A stretch of 64,000 bases of DNA from CAYQJS01 sp964417895 (GTDB lineage Bacteria; Chloroflexota; UBA6077; SHYK01). Below the pieces are notes generated by a model that was given only the letters and a program-made list of their open reading frames with translations, had not been told where the DNA came from and did not search any database. The stretch covers positions 1-64,000 of the forward strand of contig CAYQJS010000023.1 of NCBI GenBank assembly GCA_964417895.1, given 5' to 3'. Positions 1 to 9,268 of the stretch are shown piece by piece (within the stretch, counting starts at the first letter, position 1; the number at the start of each line of letters is the position of its first letter). Position numbers and translations under genes: made by a program.

Positions 1-40
1 GGTGCAACACTAAATTCGTCCCCCGAGTGTCTCATTCCTA

Positions 41-2359
41 TTGACAGGTTCCGAAGAGGGGTACGCGCCTGAGCGAATCCGCATTCAGCCGCGCCCTGGG
101 GAAGAAATTGTCGTCGCACGCATCCCGACATCGGGGAAAGCCGGCTCAGCCTATCTGCCGTCGATCTTCGCTGGTGACGACCAAGAACGATCCCGATTGG
201 TGTGGTCGATCGGCGCTCTTACAGCGCGCGTCGCAGAGGTCGCTGTTGATCGAAAGCCTATCTTGATCCTGGATCAATTCGAGGAGTTCGTCACCCTCTT
301 CGAGCAGGACAGCGCAAAGCTACTTCGAGACAACACGAGAGCCCTGCAGCAAGAGATTCTCGTCGCGTTACTGGAGCTTATTAACACGCCGCTATTGCCG
401 GTTAAGCTTCTATTCGCTTTCCGCGAGGACTACCTGGCCAAGCTGCAGCTACTGATCGAGGCAGCGCCCGGCCTCAGGGATCAGTATGTTCGCCTCCTCC
501 CTTTGCAGGTCGCAGACCTGCCGGAGATCATCTGGGGGCCCTTCGAAAAGGCGCGTGGGGCTTTCGGCCGCGAACCGTTCCGGGTGCTCGCGGGTCGGCT
601 CGAGCAGGCCATCGCGCGGGAGGCAAAGCAGGAGACCCTCAATCTCACGTCAGTGCAGATCATCTGCTCGCGACTCTGGGACACATCTGATCCAGATGCG
701 CTTTTCCAAGAAAAGGGCGTACAGGGTGTTCTCGGAGACTACGTCGCTGAGACAGTCCATCGCTTCCTACCCGAACGCCGCGATCTTGCGGTCGCGCTTC
801 TCAGCCACATGGTTACCGCGGCTGGCACCCGCAACGTCATCTCGAGTGATGACCTGATTCGTCAGGTCAAGGCCGAGGAGAAGATTAGCGATGAAGTACA
901 GCTCGCGGGGACGCTTCAGACGCTGGAGGACGAGAAGCTAATCCGCCGCGAGCTACGGCGCGACGTCTACGTCTACGAGATCGTCAGCGAATTCCTCGTG
1001 CCGGGCATCGTTAGGGAGAGCCAGCAGCGACAGCTCCGCCTCGAGCGCGCCGAGGCCGAACGGCAGCTCGAGGCCCGGCGCCAGCTCCAGGGGCGCCAGC
1101 GCCGCCAGAGGATTACTCAGGGGGCCATCCTCGCGCTCCTCGGAATGGTAACGATCCTCAGCTTCGGAATCTGGTTGGCGCTCGACCAACGAAACCAGAT
1201 CGAGCAGCTCTGGAAAGAAGCGCGCGGCGAGCAAACCGCCGCGGCGGCGGATTTAGCCCGTGCGCAAACAGCCCAAGAACTCGCCGAGGAGAAGTCGAGG
1301 GAGGCCGAGACGGCCAGGCAAGCCGCCGAGGCGAAGCTTGCGGCGGCCGTGGACGAACTGGAATTCGCCGACCTGCGGCCCCGGGAGACCGACGAGGCCT
1401 GGGCGGCGGTTCTGGGCTTGCAGCAGGCCAGCATACCAGCCGACGCGCGACCGCAGGACATCGCGCCGTCCGTTGTGCAGTCCTATGTCTTCTCCTCAAG
1501 CCTTTCGCACCCCCGCGCAGTCTACAGCGCGGTGTTCAGTCGGGATGGTGGACGCGTCGCGACCGCCGGCGAAGACGGCGCGGCACGCATCTGGGATCTC
1601 AGCCCCCGGCAGGAACGTGAGCTGCCGGCACATTCTGGCCGCGTGAACAGCGTAGCATTCAGCCCCGATGGCCTGTTGCTGGCCACTGCGGGCGACGATG
1701 GAACCGCCCGAGTGTGGAACCTCGCCACCGCCACCTTTCAGCAAGTAGCCGAGTTGCGCCGCCACACCGGCCGGGTTCTCAGCGTGGCCTTCCACCCGAG
1801 CGGCGAGTTCCTGGTAACTGCCAGCGCGGACCGAACGGCTTTGGTGTGGGACCCGTTTTCGGACGAGTCCTGGCAGCTTTTGGGACATACCGCGCCGGTG
1901 ACGAGCGCCGCGTTCAGTCCGGATGGCGGGTCCGTGGTCACCACAAGCGACGATGGCACGGCCCGCTTATGGGACACCGCCACCTTGCAACCACTCGTTC
2001 AGCTGCGCCGCCATCGCGGCGCGGTAACCGGCGGCGCCTTCAGCCCAGATGGTCATTTCTTGGTCACCTCGGGTGCGGACCGGACCGCGCTGGTCTGGGA
2101 TCTGCGCACCAGCGAGCCGATTGACGTCCTAGGCAGGCACACCGATCGTGTGATCGGCGCGGATTTTAGCATCGACGGGCTGGTGGCCACCGCGAGCGCC
2201 GATAGGTTGGCACGCGTCTGGGACCCGGAGACGGGTACGGTCGTGGTTGAGCTGCGCGGCCATACCGATCGGGTGTACAGCGCGGTCTTTAGCGCAGACG
2301 GCCGGCAGATGATCACCGCCAGTCGGGACAGAACGGCGCGCATCTGGACTGCGAGCTGA
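41..2359 (+). CDS. nSTAND1-type NTPase with transmembrane helix and WD40 propeller, 5'-truncated or frameshifted
   Basis: The N-terminal third resembles nSTAND1 ATPases: a Walker B-like ILILDQFEE at residues 75-83, then FAFREDYLAKL near 126-136. A predicted membrane helix (about 361-381) lies between charged coiled-coil stretches (about 325-358 and 384-437), and seven WD40-type repeats (TARIWD, TARVWN, TALVWD and similar) run from about 480 to the end. nSTAND proteins are signal-sensing switches often found in conflict systems; the propeller would be the sensor. The first usable codon is a TTG, and an in-frame TAA lies at 11-13, so the P-loop expected just upstream is absent: the gene is truncated, frameshifted near the window edge, or lacks Walker A. 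A subtilase and a hydrolase follow on the same strand. Family confidence is good; completeness is doubtful. Confidence 0.8.
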   Translation: MTGSEEGYAPERIRIQPRPGEEIVVARIPTSGKAGSAYLPSIFAGDDQERSRLVWSIGALTARVAEVAVDRKPILILDQFEEFVTLFEQDSAKLLRDNTRALQQEILVALLELINTPLLPVKLLFAFREDYLAKLQLLIEAAPGLRDQYVRLLPLQVADLPEIIWGPFEKARGAFGREPFRVLAGRLEQAIAREAKQETLNLTSVQIICSRLWDTSDPDALFQEKGVQGVLGDYVAETVHRFLPERRDLAVALLSHMVTAAGTRNVISSDDLIRQVKAEEKISDEVQLAGTLQTLEDEKLIRRELRRDVYVYEIVSEFLVPGIVRESQQRQLRLERAEAERQLEARRQLQGRQRRQRITQGAILALLGMVTILSFGIWLALDQRNQIEQLWKEARGEQTAAAADLARAQTAQELAEEKSREAETARQAAEAKLAAAVDELEFADLRPRETDEAWAAVLGLQQASIPADARPQDIAPSVVQSYVFSSSLSHPRAVYSAVFSRDGGRVATAGEDGAARIWDLSPRQERELPAHSGRVNSVAFSPDGLLLATAGDDGTARVWNLATATFQQVAELRRHTGRVLSVAFHPSGEFLVTASADRTALVWDPFSDESWQLLGHTAPVTSAAFSPDGGSVVTTSDDGTARLWDTATLQPLVQLRRHRGAVTGGAFSPDGHFLVTSGADRTALVWDLRTSEPIDVLGRHTDRVIGADFSIDGLVATASADRLARVWDPETGTVVVELRGHTDRVYSAVFSADGRQMITASRDRTARIWTAS

Positions 2360-2433
2360 CTGGGTGAGCCGTCCGTCCCGTTAGGCCAGCGGACCGATGA
2401 ACACCCGCCGGCCACCAGAAACAAGGAGTTGGC

Positions 2434-3978
2434 ATGGCCGACCTCCCGCAAAGCGATCCGACCCGCCGAGATGCTGGTGGCTTCCTGCCCGAGGTCCTCG
2501 ACCGGACGGTCATCTCCATCCCGCTGCTCAGAGAACTCAAGCGAGAGGAGGCCGAGCTGCGGGAGGATCCGAGGACACAGACGGCTCTCTATCCGGTCGT
2601 GATTGACCTGAACCTCGAGTACTTCGGTGGTCGCAGCGCGGCGCGCGGTTGGGTCGTAGACGTGCTCGAACAGCTCATCGAGAAGAGTGGCCGTGCAGGC
2701 CACCAGATCAACCGTCCCAAGACGGATCTCAGCGAGCAATACGTCTTTGCTCGGCTCGACGGGCAGGTGATTCGCGAACTGGTGCGGCGCGACAGCCAGC
2801 CGCGCCAGGGGGACCGCGCCCTGCCACCGGCAACGATCGCGCAGCGAGCGATCTACCGCATTTGGCCGGACTTCCCGATCAAAGCGTTGCTCAATAAGTC
2901 GATCAGCACCGTCAAGGCCGACGCCGCCCGCATATCGTTCTCCGCCTTCGGTGACAACATCGTATGGGCGGTGCTCGACTCCGGCATCGACGGGACGCAT
3001 CCGCACTTCAAGATGCATCGCAACCTGGAGCTAGACGAGCCGCTCGGGCACCTCGACTTCACTGGAGGCGATTGTCCGTTGGTCGACGCCTATGGCCACG
3101 GCACGCATGTGGCCGGCATCATCGGCGGCGAACTGGTCGCCTCCCTCGATGGATCAGCAGAGCACGCAATCCGCGCGGTAGCCCGGTACCGAGACGAGGA
3201 CGGCGAAGCGCGCCATGAGATGCTCCAGTTGGGCACCATCTCCGGCATGGCTCCCCGCTGCAAGCTGCTTAGCCTCAAGGTGCTCGACGACAGCGGTGAC
3301 GGGCTCGCCAGCAACCTCATCGCTGCTATCGAGCACATCCAGCGGATCAATGGTTATGGACGGCGACTGCGCATCCACGGTGTCAACATGAGCGTCGGCT
3401 ACGACTTCGAGCCCGAGTGGTTCGCCTGCGGCCAGAGCCCGCTTTGCGTCGAAGTCGATCGTCTGGTCCGATCGGGGGTCGTCGTTGTCGTCGCCGCTGG
3501 GAACACCGGCTACGGCTACCAGCAGACAACCTTCCGCGGCGCCGTCGCGGCAGGACTCGGCGTTACGGTCAACGATCCGGGCAATGCAGAGTTGGCCATC
3601 ACCGTCGGCTCCACGCACCGCGATATGCCCCATGTCTACGGCGTCTCGTACTTCTCGTCCAAGGGTCCCACGGGCGACGGACGCCTGAAGCCGGACCTGG
3701 TAGCGCCGGGCGAGAAGATCCTGTCGTGCGCCGCCGGTGAGGCGAAGAAGCGGGTCGAGGACTTCGACTACGACTATGTCGAGGACAGCGGGACCAGTAT
3801 GGCAGCCCCTCACGTCTCGGGCGTCATCGCAGCCTTCCTCTCCGTACGACGTGAATTCAGCGGCCAGCCCGAGGCGGTGAAGCGCATTTTCGTGAGCACC
3901 GCGACCGATCTCAAACGGGACCGGAACTTCCAGGGCTACGGCCTCGTCGACTTGATGCGGGCTATCCAGTCGGTATAG
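2434..3978 (+). CDS. S8 family serine peptidase (subtilase)
   Basis: This is a subtilisin-fold endopeptidase of 514 residues. The catalytic triad is intact: Asp182 in VLDSGIDGTHP, His222 in GHGTHVAG and Ser455 in GTSMAAPHVSG, with the oxyanion-hole Asn357 in AAGNTG. The first 170 residues are a non-catalytic extension without a signal peptide, so the enzyme probably acts in the cytoplasm or on the inner face of the membrane. The ATG has an AAGGAG box 6 bases upstream. It lies 74 bp after the nSTAND1-WD40 gene and 11 bp before an alpha/beta hydrolase, which suggests an operon in which protease and hydrolase are effectors controlled by the STAND protein. That role is inferred from context only. 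Confidence 0.9.
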   Translation: MADLPQSDPTRRDAGGFLPEVLDRTVISIPLLRELKREEAELREDPRTQTALYPVVIDLNLEYFGGRSAARGWVVDVLEQLIEKSGRAGHQINRPKTDLSEQYVFARLDGQVIRELVRRDSQPRQGDRALPPATIAQRAIYRIWPDFPIKALLNKSISTVKADAARISFSAFGDNIVWAVLDSGIDGTHPHFKMHRNLELDEPLGHLDFTGGDCPLVDAYGHGTHVAGIIGGELVASLDGSAEHAIRAVARYRDEDGEARHEMLQLGTISGMAPRCKLLSLKVLDDSGDGLASNLIAAIEHIQRINGYGRRLRIHGVNMSVGYDFEPEWFACGQSPLCVEVDRLVRSGVVVVVAAGNTGYGYQQTTFRGAVAAGLGVTVNDPGNAELAITVGSTHRDMPHVYGVSYFSSKGPTGDGRLKPDLVAPGEKILSCAAGEAKKRVEDFDYDYVEDSGTSMAAPHVSGVIAAFLSVRREFSGQPEAVKRIFVSTATDLKRDRNFQGYGLVDLMRAIQSV

Positions 3979-3989
3979 AGGGAGGCCAC

Positions 3990-5300
3990 ATGCCGGATCT
4001 CTTCGGTTTTCCCTACTTCGAGGTCCAGTTCACCAGAACAGGCGCCGTGCACGACGAGAGCGAGGTACGCCAGCTTCTGGATTTCCTGGCCAGGCAGCCC
4101 CTCACTGACCTGCTCGTCATTGCCCACGGCTGGAACAACGACCTGGACGACGCCCGCGCTTTCCACCGCCGCTTCTTCGAGCATGTGCGCCGTGTCATGG
4201 ACGCCAGCACAGTGGCCGCCATCAGAGCCCGGAGCTTCGCCATTGTCGCGATCCTGTGGCCCTCCAGGAAATTCGCTGACCGCGAGCTGATTCCGAGCGG
4301 TGCGGCCGCAGCTGGCTCGCCCGTCAGCGATGCCGCGCTCGAAGAGCAGCTGAACGAGCTGCGCGGTGCCCTCGACGATGGCGGCACGGACGCCGTGGTG
4401 GAGCGGGCCAGACAGCTCATCCCGCGACTGGAAGACAGCCCGGCCGCGCAACGCGAATTCGCCGACCTCATTCGGTCCGTGCTGCCGATCGCGACGGGGG
4501 ACATCGAAGACGCCTCGGAGGCGCTCTTTCGCTTGCCGGGCGACGAGGTCATGAAGCGCCTCAGCAAACCTGTGCTCTCGGCGCGCCCGTCACAGCCTGC
4601 TGGCGCGGGTGGTGCCGCTCGCGCCGGCGCCGCTGCCGGCCTGCCGCAGTTCTTTAGCGGCATGAAGTCAGCCGCGCGCAATCTCCTCAATTACACGACC
4701 TACTACTTGATGAAAGAGCGCGCCGGCATCGTCGGCCGCCACGGCGTCAATGGCGTGCTCCGGGGCATCCAGAGCCAGCACCCGGATATCAAACTGCACC
4801 TGATCGGCCATAGCTTCGGTGGCCGTCTAGTCACGGCCGCGGCGGATGGGCCCGCAGGGCAAGCCACACTCAAGCTCGAGACGTTGACGCTCCTCCAGGC
4901 GGCCTTCTCGCACCACGCGTTCGACCAGCGTTTCGACGGCTCGCACGACGGCCTCTTCCGCACCGTGATCACCGGCGGCAAAGTCTCCGGGCCGGTGCTC
5001 ATTACCCACACGCCGAACGACCAGGCCGTCGGCCTAGCCTACCCTATTGCCTCCCTTATGGCCGGCCAGGTTGCATCGGCACTGGGTGACCGCGACGACC
5101 TCTACGGAGGGCTGGGGCGCAATGGCGCGCAGAAAACGCCCGAGGCGAGCGATGGCCAGCTCCTCGCGGCCGGCGGCGACTACGAGTTCCAGGCGGGGCG
5201 TGTGCACAACCTGAGTGCCGACGCCTTTATCACGGATCACGGGGACATCTGCCGAGACGAGGTCGCGTACGCGGTGCTCAGCGCCGTCGCGACCACCTGA
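3990..5300 (+). CDS. alpha/beta hydrolase, lipase/esterase-like
   Basis: This 436-residue serine hydrolase has an early strand followed by IAHGWNND (near residue 45, an oxyanion-loop HG motif) and the nucleophile elbow GHSFGG with Ser275. A candidate late His sits in ITDHGDI near the C terminus. A low-complexity Ala/Gly stretch near residues 205-220 looks like a linker or lid insertion. No signal peptide is seen. A strong GAGGGAGG box precedes the ATG, and the gene starts 11 bp after the subtilase stop, so the two are almost certainly co-transcribed. The substrate cannot be read from the sequence; a lipid or ester is likely. With the upstream STAND protein it could form a lipase/protease effector pair. 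Confidence 0.8.
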   Translation: MPDLFGFPYFEVQFTRTGAVHDESEVRQLLDFLARQPLTDLLVIAHGWNNDLDDARAFHRRFFEHVRRVMDASTVAAIRARSFAIVAILWPSRKFADRELIPSGAAAAGSPVSDAALEEQLNELRGALDDGGTDAVVERARQLIPRLEDSPAAQREFADLIRSVLPIATGDIEDASEALFRLPGDEVMKRLSKPVLSARPSQPAGAGGAARAGAAAGLPQFFSGMKSAARNLLNYTTYYLMKERAGIVGRHGVNGVLRGIQSQHPDIKLHLIGHSFGGRLVTAAADGPAGQATLKLETLTLLQAAFSHHAFDQRFDGSHDGLFRTVITGGKVSGPVLITHTPNDQAVGLAYPIASLMAGQVASALGDRDDLYGGLGRNGAQKTPEASDGQLLAAGGDYEFQAGRVHNLSADAFITDHGDICRDEVAYAVLSAVATT

Positions 5301-5374
5301 CGTGCAAGGTCCGTCCCGCCGCCCCTCGCCCAACGGATCAAACCCTGCGTCATCGGGCGCTGGCTTGACCTGCT

Positions 5375-6427
5375 CTAAACTCCAGCCGGTATGCCAGAGA
5401 TGAGGCCCATTACGGCCTTGACCGCAGCCAGATTCTTGTCCCAATCGGTCGTCTGTTGGTCCGGCAAGTCGATCTCAATGCCGTAGACCCCGACGCTGTC
5501 GAGCCAGTCCATGAACTGGCCAGTGAGCCGGTACTCAGTCCATGTCGCGATGTATGGATATCCCGTGATCGCTGCGGCGTGTTGTGCCAGGCCCGCGGCG
5601 ATGCCTCCGCCGTCCTTGTCTGTTACGGAAACGATGCCGCTGTGGTAGGAGATGACGACTGTTATGGCATGACCTCGAATGAAGCCGGCGATGGCCTGCG
5701 TTTCAGGCTCGGAGAAAGGCGCCGCCCCTCCTGCGCCTCGCCGCATTCCCGAAGGGCCGTAGCGGCCGCCCACGCGTCCGAACGCGTCCGGGGACCAGTT
5801 CGGCGTGTCGAAATTGCGGTTGAGGTCAACGCCACGCGCGTTCCAGGCGGCTTCTGGGCCACTGCCCATCTCAATCCCATCAGGATTGGTGGTCGGCACG
5901 AAGTAGACGGCCAGTCCACGCGGAATCTCCACCGGGTGAGCGCGGAAGTGCTCGTGCATCAGCGACACGAGCCGCTCCGTATTTCTCTCCCAACCGCCGT
6001 GGATGCTGCCCATCAGAGCCAGCCGGATTTCGCCCGATCCGAGGCGGACTGCCTGTATGGGTCGGCCTTGCGCTGAACGACCGATCTCGAAGCACTCCTC
6101 GTCCGGAGCCGGTCGGACAATGCATGCTGTGACATTGGCCTCGGTCGGCGCATCGTCAGAAGCGATCGGCGCGACGACGCCGGTGAGGTCGCCTGTCGCC
6201 GCCTCTATGGGTGCTCCGAGTTCCGATCGCAGCGCGGTCGCTGGCCAGGGTTCCGTTGAGGAAATAGCGCTCTGCGAGCCATCTGGCGGCACCCCTGCCA
6301 GTGGACGGATGAACCAGCCAACTGCGAGGGCGCCCACGAGCGCGAGACCAGTAACGAATGCCGCCACAGTCACCGGCTTCGGGCGCGTAGTGTGCGTACG
6401 CTCTGGCGGGCGACGAGCCAACGTCAC
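5375..6427 (-). CDS. membrane-anchored M14 zinc carboxypeptidase-like protein
   Basis: The M14 metallopeptidase hallmarks are all present in 350 residues: zinc ligands His143 and Glu147 in SIHGGWE, the third ligand His262 in ISYHSG, the substrate-binding DLNRNF (about 201-206) and the general base Glu318 in GIEIDL. A hydrophobic segment at 20-40 acts as a signal anchor, so the catalytic domain should face outside the cytoplasm. Such enzymes trim peptides, often from the cell wall. The start is a GTG without a clear ribosome-binding site and could lie slightly downstream. The gene converges on the alpha/beta hydrolase gene with 74 bp between their stops, so it is a separate transcription unit. 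Confidence 0.85.
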   Translation of the reverse strand: MTLARRPPERTHTTRPKPVTVAAFVTGLALVGALAVGWFIRPLAGVPPDGSQSAISSTEPWPATALRSELGAPIEAATGDLTGVVAPIASDDAPTEANVTACIVRPAPDEECFEIGRSAQGRPIQAVRLGSGEIRLALMGSIHGGWERNTERLVSLMHEHFRAHPVEIPRGLAVYFVPTTNPDGIEMGSGPEAAWNARGVDLNRNFDTPNWSPDAFGRVGGRYGPSGMRRGAGGAAPFSEPETQAIAGFIRGHAITVVISYHSGIVSVTDKDGGGIAAGLAQHAAAITGYPYIATWTEYRLTGQFMDWLDSVGVYGIEIDLPDQQTTDWDKNLAAVKAVMGLISGIPAGV

Positions 6428-6627
6428 GCCGATACGTCTGCTGCTGGCGTCGCGGTAGCTCGACGATCGAGGCGACCTGCTGTGGTTTCACCCGCCCCGA
6501 GGTGCGGAAGCTCAGTCATAGTCGCCTTCGATGTCATCAATCTCCTTCGCGCAACTATACGCCCCTGCCGCGAGCCCCTGTTCTGCCCTAAGATTCTCCG
6601 ATTGGCGGATCAGGGGGACGAACACCG

Positions 6628-7593
6628 GTGAAGATTGATGTCCACTCCCATTTCTACCCGCGTCCCTTCCTCGAGCTTGTGGACCGGCTGACGGAGAGGG
6701 CCGACGACGCTTGGACGCTGGGCGTGCGCAGGCTGCTCACCACGAAGATCGCCCAGGACCGGCGGATGGTGGACATCGAGGCGCACATTGATGACATGGA
6801 CCACGCCGGTATCGACGTCGAGGCGCTCTCCCTCTCGATCCCGCATGCGTATTTCGACGATCCACAGGTCGCGGCTCAGCTGGCTACCATTGCCAACGAC
6901 ACCCTCGCCGACACCTGCGCGCGCTTCCCCAACCGTTTCAAGGGGTTCGCGGTCCTGCCCCTCCCGCACGTGGATGCCGCCATGCGCGAGCTGGACCGCG
7001 CCATCAGCACGCTCGGCCTGCACGGCGTCACCCTCGGGGCGAACATCAAGGGCCGCCACCTGGACGACGAAGCATTCCTGCCGCTCTACCGCGAGATCAA
7101 TCGGCATCGGCTCACCGTCTTCCTGCACCCGATGATGCCGCCGGGGCAGGAGGAGATGGAGGACTACGATCTCTCGGCGGCAGTCGGGTTCATGATGGAC
7201 AGCACTCTGGCCACACTGCGCCTCGTCTACCGCGGGGTGTTCGACGAGAACCCGGACCTGCGGTTCATCGTCCCGCACCTGGGGGGAATGATCCCCTACG
7301 TCTGGGACCGAATTCAGAGCTCGTATCGCACACGGCCCGAGGCCCGCCTCCATATCGACCACGCGCCCGGCGACTCGCTCCAGCGGCTCTACTACGACAG
7401 CGTCAACTTCCACCCGCCGGCTTGGCTGTGCGCCGCCGCCACCGTTGGCGTCGACCACATCGTTCTCGGCACCGACTACCCGTTCGCGCTCGGCAGCATG
7501 GAGCGCGCGATCGCCTGTATCGACGCTCTCGATATAACGGAGCACCAGCGCGAGATGATCTTCAGCGGTACCGCGCTGCAGCTCCTACGATGA
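6628..7593 (+). CDS. amidohydrolase family protein (ACMSD-like metal-dependent decarboxylase/hydrolase)
   Basis: This TIM-barrel metal-dependent enzyme of 321 residues has the ACMSD-type ligand set: His6-x-His8 in DVHSHF, His167 in FLHPMM, His217 in PHLGG and Asp283 in GTDYPF. Relatives include 2-amino-3-carboxymuconate semialdehyde decarboxylase and gamma-resorcylate decarboxylase, which act on ring-cleavage products or hydroxybenzoates. The GTG start gives the typical MKIDVHSHF beginning. The next two genes on the strand encode an HpaB-type monooxygenase and a Pht5-like protein, so a role in aromatic degradation is likely, though the substrate is unknown. The TGA stop is the first codon of a heptamer repeat array that fills most of the gap to the next gene. 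Confidence 0.87.
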   Translation: MKIDVHSHFYPRPFLELVDRLTERADDAWTLGVRRLLTTKIAQDRRMVDIEAHIDDMDHAGIDVEALSLSIPHAYFDDPQVAAQLATIANDTLADTCARFPNRFKGFAVLPLPHVDAAMRELDRAISTLGLHGVTLGANIKGRHLDDEAFLPLYREINRHRLTVFLHPMMPPGQEEMEDYDLSAAVGFMMDSTLATLRLVYRGVFDENPDLRFIVPHLGGMIPYVWDRIQSSYRTRPEARLHIDHAPGDSLQRLYYDSVNFHPPAWLCAAATVGVDHIVLGTDYPFALGSMERAIACIDALDITEHQREMIFSGTALQLLR

Positions 7594-7646
7594 GGACTGA
7601 GGACTGAGGACTGAGGACTGAGGACTGAGGACTGAGGACTGAGGAC
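7591..7646 (+). repeat. tandem heptamer array (TGAGGAC)8
   Basis: Eight perfect copies of TGAGGAC follow one another. The first copy supplies the stop codon of the amidohydrolase gene. Two diverged units (ACTTGGG, AGGACTG) continue to about 7670, just before the next GTG start. The period of seven matches the other arrays in this window and resembles the heptanucleotide STRR repeats known from cyanobacteria. Confidence 0.95.
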
Positions 7647-7680
7647 TGGACTTGGGATTTAGGACTGAGGTAATGGGATA

Positions 7681-9174
7681 GTGCCGGCGAGAACGGGCGC
7701 GGAATACCTGGCCGGGCTTCGAGACGATCGCGACATCTGGCTCGAGGGTGAACGCGTCGTCGACGTCGTTGCTCACCCGATCCTGGGCCGGATGGCCCGC
7801 ACGCTGGCCGAGCTGTACGACCTCCAGTGGGACCCCGCGCTTCGCCAGAAGCTAACCTACGCCTCGCCGAGCAGCGGCCAGCCGGTGAGCCTGGCCTTCA
7901 TCCAGGCCCGGAGCGTAGACGAGCTTGTGCGCCGGCGGCAGATGTTCGAGCGCTGGGCCGACTGCAGCGGCGGCATACTGGGACGCACGCCCGACTTCCT
8001 CAACGCTATCCTCGCCGGCTGTGCCTCCTCGTCGTGGTTCTTCGCGCGCAACGGCCTCGAGTATGCCGATCGCATCGCCGCGTACTATGAATGGTGCCGC
8101 GAACGCGATGCATGCGCAACGCACGCCTTCGTGGACCCGCAAACCAACCGCGCGCGCACGCAGACCGAGCAGGCTGACCCGAGCGTTCCTCTGCACATCG
8201 TCGGCGAGAGTGCCGACGGCCTCGTCGTCAGCGGCGCGCGCATGCTCGCCACGCTCGCGCCCTTCTCCGACGAGCTGATGGTATTCCCGTCCCCATCGCG
8301 TGTGGCGCCCTCCGACGCCCCAGAGTACGCCTTCGCCTTCGCTGTTCCCGTCGCCGCGCCCGGGTTGCGGTTCATTTGCCGGGAGAGCTTCGACGTGGGC
8401 CGCTCGCGGGCCGATCACCCCCTCGCCGCTCGCTACGAGGAGATGGATGCCGTCGCCGTGTTCCACGACGTAATCGTCCCGTGGGAGCGCGTTTTCCTGA
8501 AGGGCGACATCCTGCTGTGCAACCGCCTCTTCCGCGAGACGCCCGCCATTATGCACGGCATCCACCAGTTCACGACGAAGAACCTGGTGAAGGCCGAGCT
8601 GGTCCTGGGCGTCGCGAGCCTCGTCGCGGAGGGCATCGGCCGCACCGAGCTGCCCGCGTACCAGCAACTGCTGGGAGAGATCGTCGACTCCGTGGAGACG
8701 CTGCGCGCGCTCATTCGAAGGGCCGAGGTCGACGCCGTCGTCGACGACCAGGGTTTCTACCACCCGAACCCCGATACCATGAGCACCGCCCGGAACTACT
8801 TCCCAAGGGTCTATCCCCGGCTGATCGAGATCCTGCAGCTCATCGGGTCGAGCGGCCTCATGGCCACGCCAACGGAGCGCGACATGGAGACGCCGGAGCT
8901 CGTGTCGGACGTGGATAAGTACTACCAGGGGGCAACCCTGGCTGGGCGCGAACGCGTGCAGTTATTCCGCCTGGCGTGGGACCTGGCGTGCAGCTCGTTC
9001 GCCGGTCGGCAAGTCCTGTACGAGCGTTTCTTCGCGGGCGACCCGCAGACGCTGCTCGCGGGGCGATTCAACAGCTATGACCGCAGTGCTGCCGTCGCGC
9101 GCGCCAGGGCGTTACTGAACCGCGCTTCCCCTCTCCCGCCGGGAGAGGCCGGGCTCAGCCGCGACAGCGGGTGA
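7681..9174 (+). CDS. 4-hydroxyphenylacetate 3-hydroxylase (HpaB)-family flavin monooxygenase
   Basis: This 497-residue protein matches the length and layout of the FADH2-dependent group D monooxygenases (HpaB, PvcC, and the related 4-hydroxybutyryl-CoA dehydratase). It starts with TGAEYLAGLRD, typical of the family, and has a central YEEMDAVAVFHDVIVPWERVF region and a helical C-terminal half. Such enzymes hydroxylate phenolic rings using FADH2 from a partner reductase, which is not seen nearby. The start is GTG. The last 16 residues (after LLNRA) are encoded by a GC-palindrome repeat, so the natural end has been replaced or extended by repeat sequence. Neighbours on both sides suggest catabolism of an aromatic acid. 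Confidence 0.87.
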   Translation: MPARTGAEYLAGLRDDRDIWLEGERVVDVVAHPILGRMARTLAELYDLQWDPALRQKLTYASPSSGQPVSLAFIQARSVDELVRRRQMFERWADCSGGILGRTPDFLNAILAGCASSSWFFARNGLEYADRIAAYYEWCRERDACATHAFVDPQTNRARTQTEQADPSVPLHIVGESADGLVVSGARMLATLAPFSDELMVFPSPSRVAPSDAPEYAFAFAVPVAAPGLRFICRESFDVGRSRADHPLAARYEEMDAVAVFHDVIVPWERVFLKGDILLCNRLFRETPAIMHGIHQFTTKNLVKAELVLGVASLVAEGIGRTELPAYQQLLGEIVDSVETLRALIRRAEVDAVVDDQGFYHPNPDTMSTARNYFPRVYPRLIEILQLIGSSGLMATPTERDMETPELVSDVDKYYQGATLAGRERVQLFRLAWDLACSSFAGRQVLYERFFAGDPQTLLAGRFNSYDRSAAVARARALLNRASPLPPGEAGLSRDSG

Positions 9175-9180
9175 GCCCGG
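9123..9180. repeat. GC-rich palindromic repeat overlapping the end of the HpaB-like gene
   Basis: A CCTCTCCCGCCGGGAGAGG hairpin is followed by a second imperfect palindrome ending in CAGCGGGTGAGCCCGGG. The same type of element occurs near 10415-10520. Here it is read in frame as the last residues of the upstream protein and supplies its stop codon. Confidence 0.8.
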
Positions 9181-9268
9181 GTGGAGGGCAGCCCCCTCAT
9201 GCCTCGCAAGAGCATGCGTGATAGACTCCGACTTCGTCGTTGAATTGGAATCGGACCGGAGGACTCCA

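Noticed and set aside
7591..7646. Possible CRISPR array
   Set aside because: The heptamer copies are directly adjacent without spacers, and there are no cas genes; it is a simple tandem repeat.
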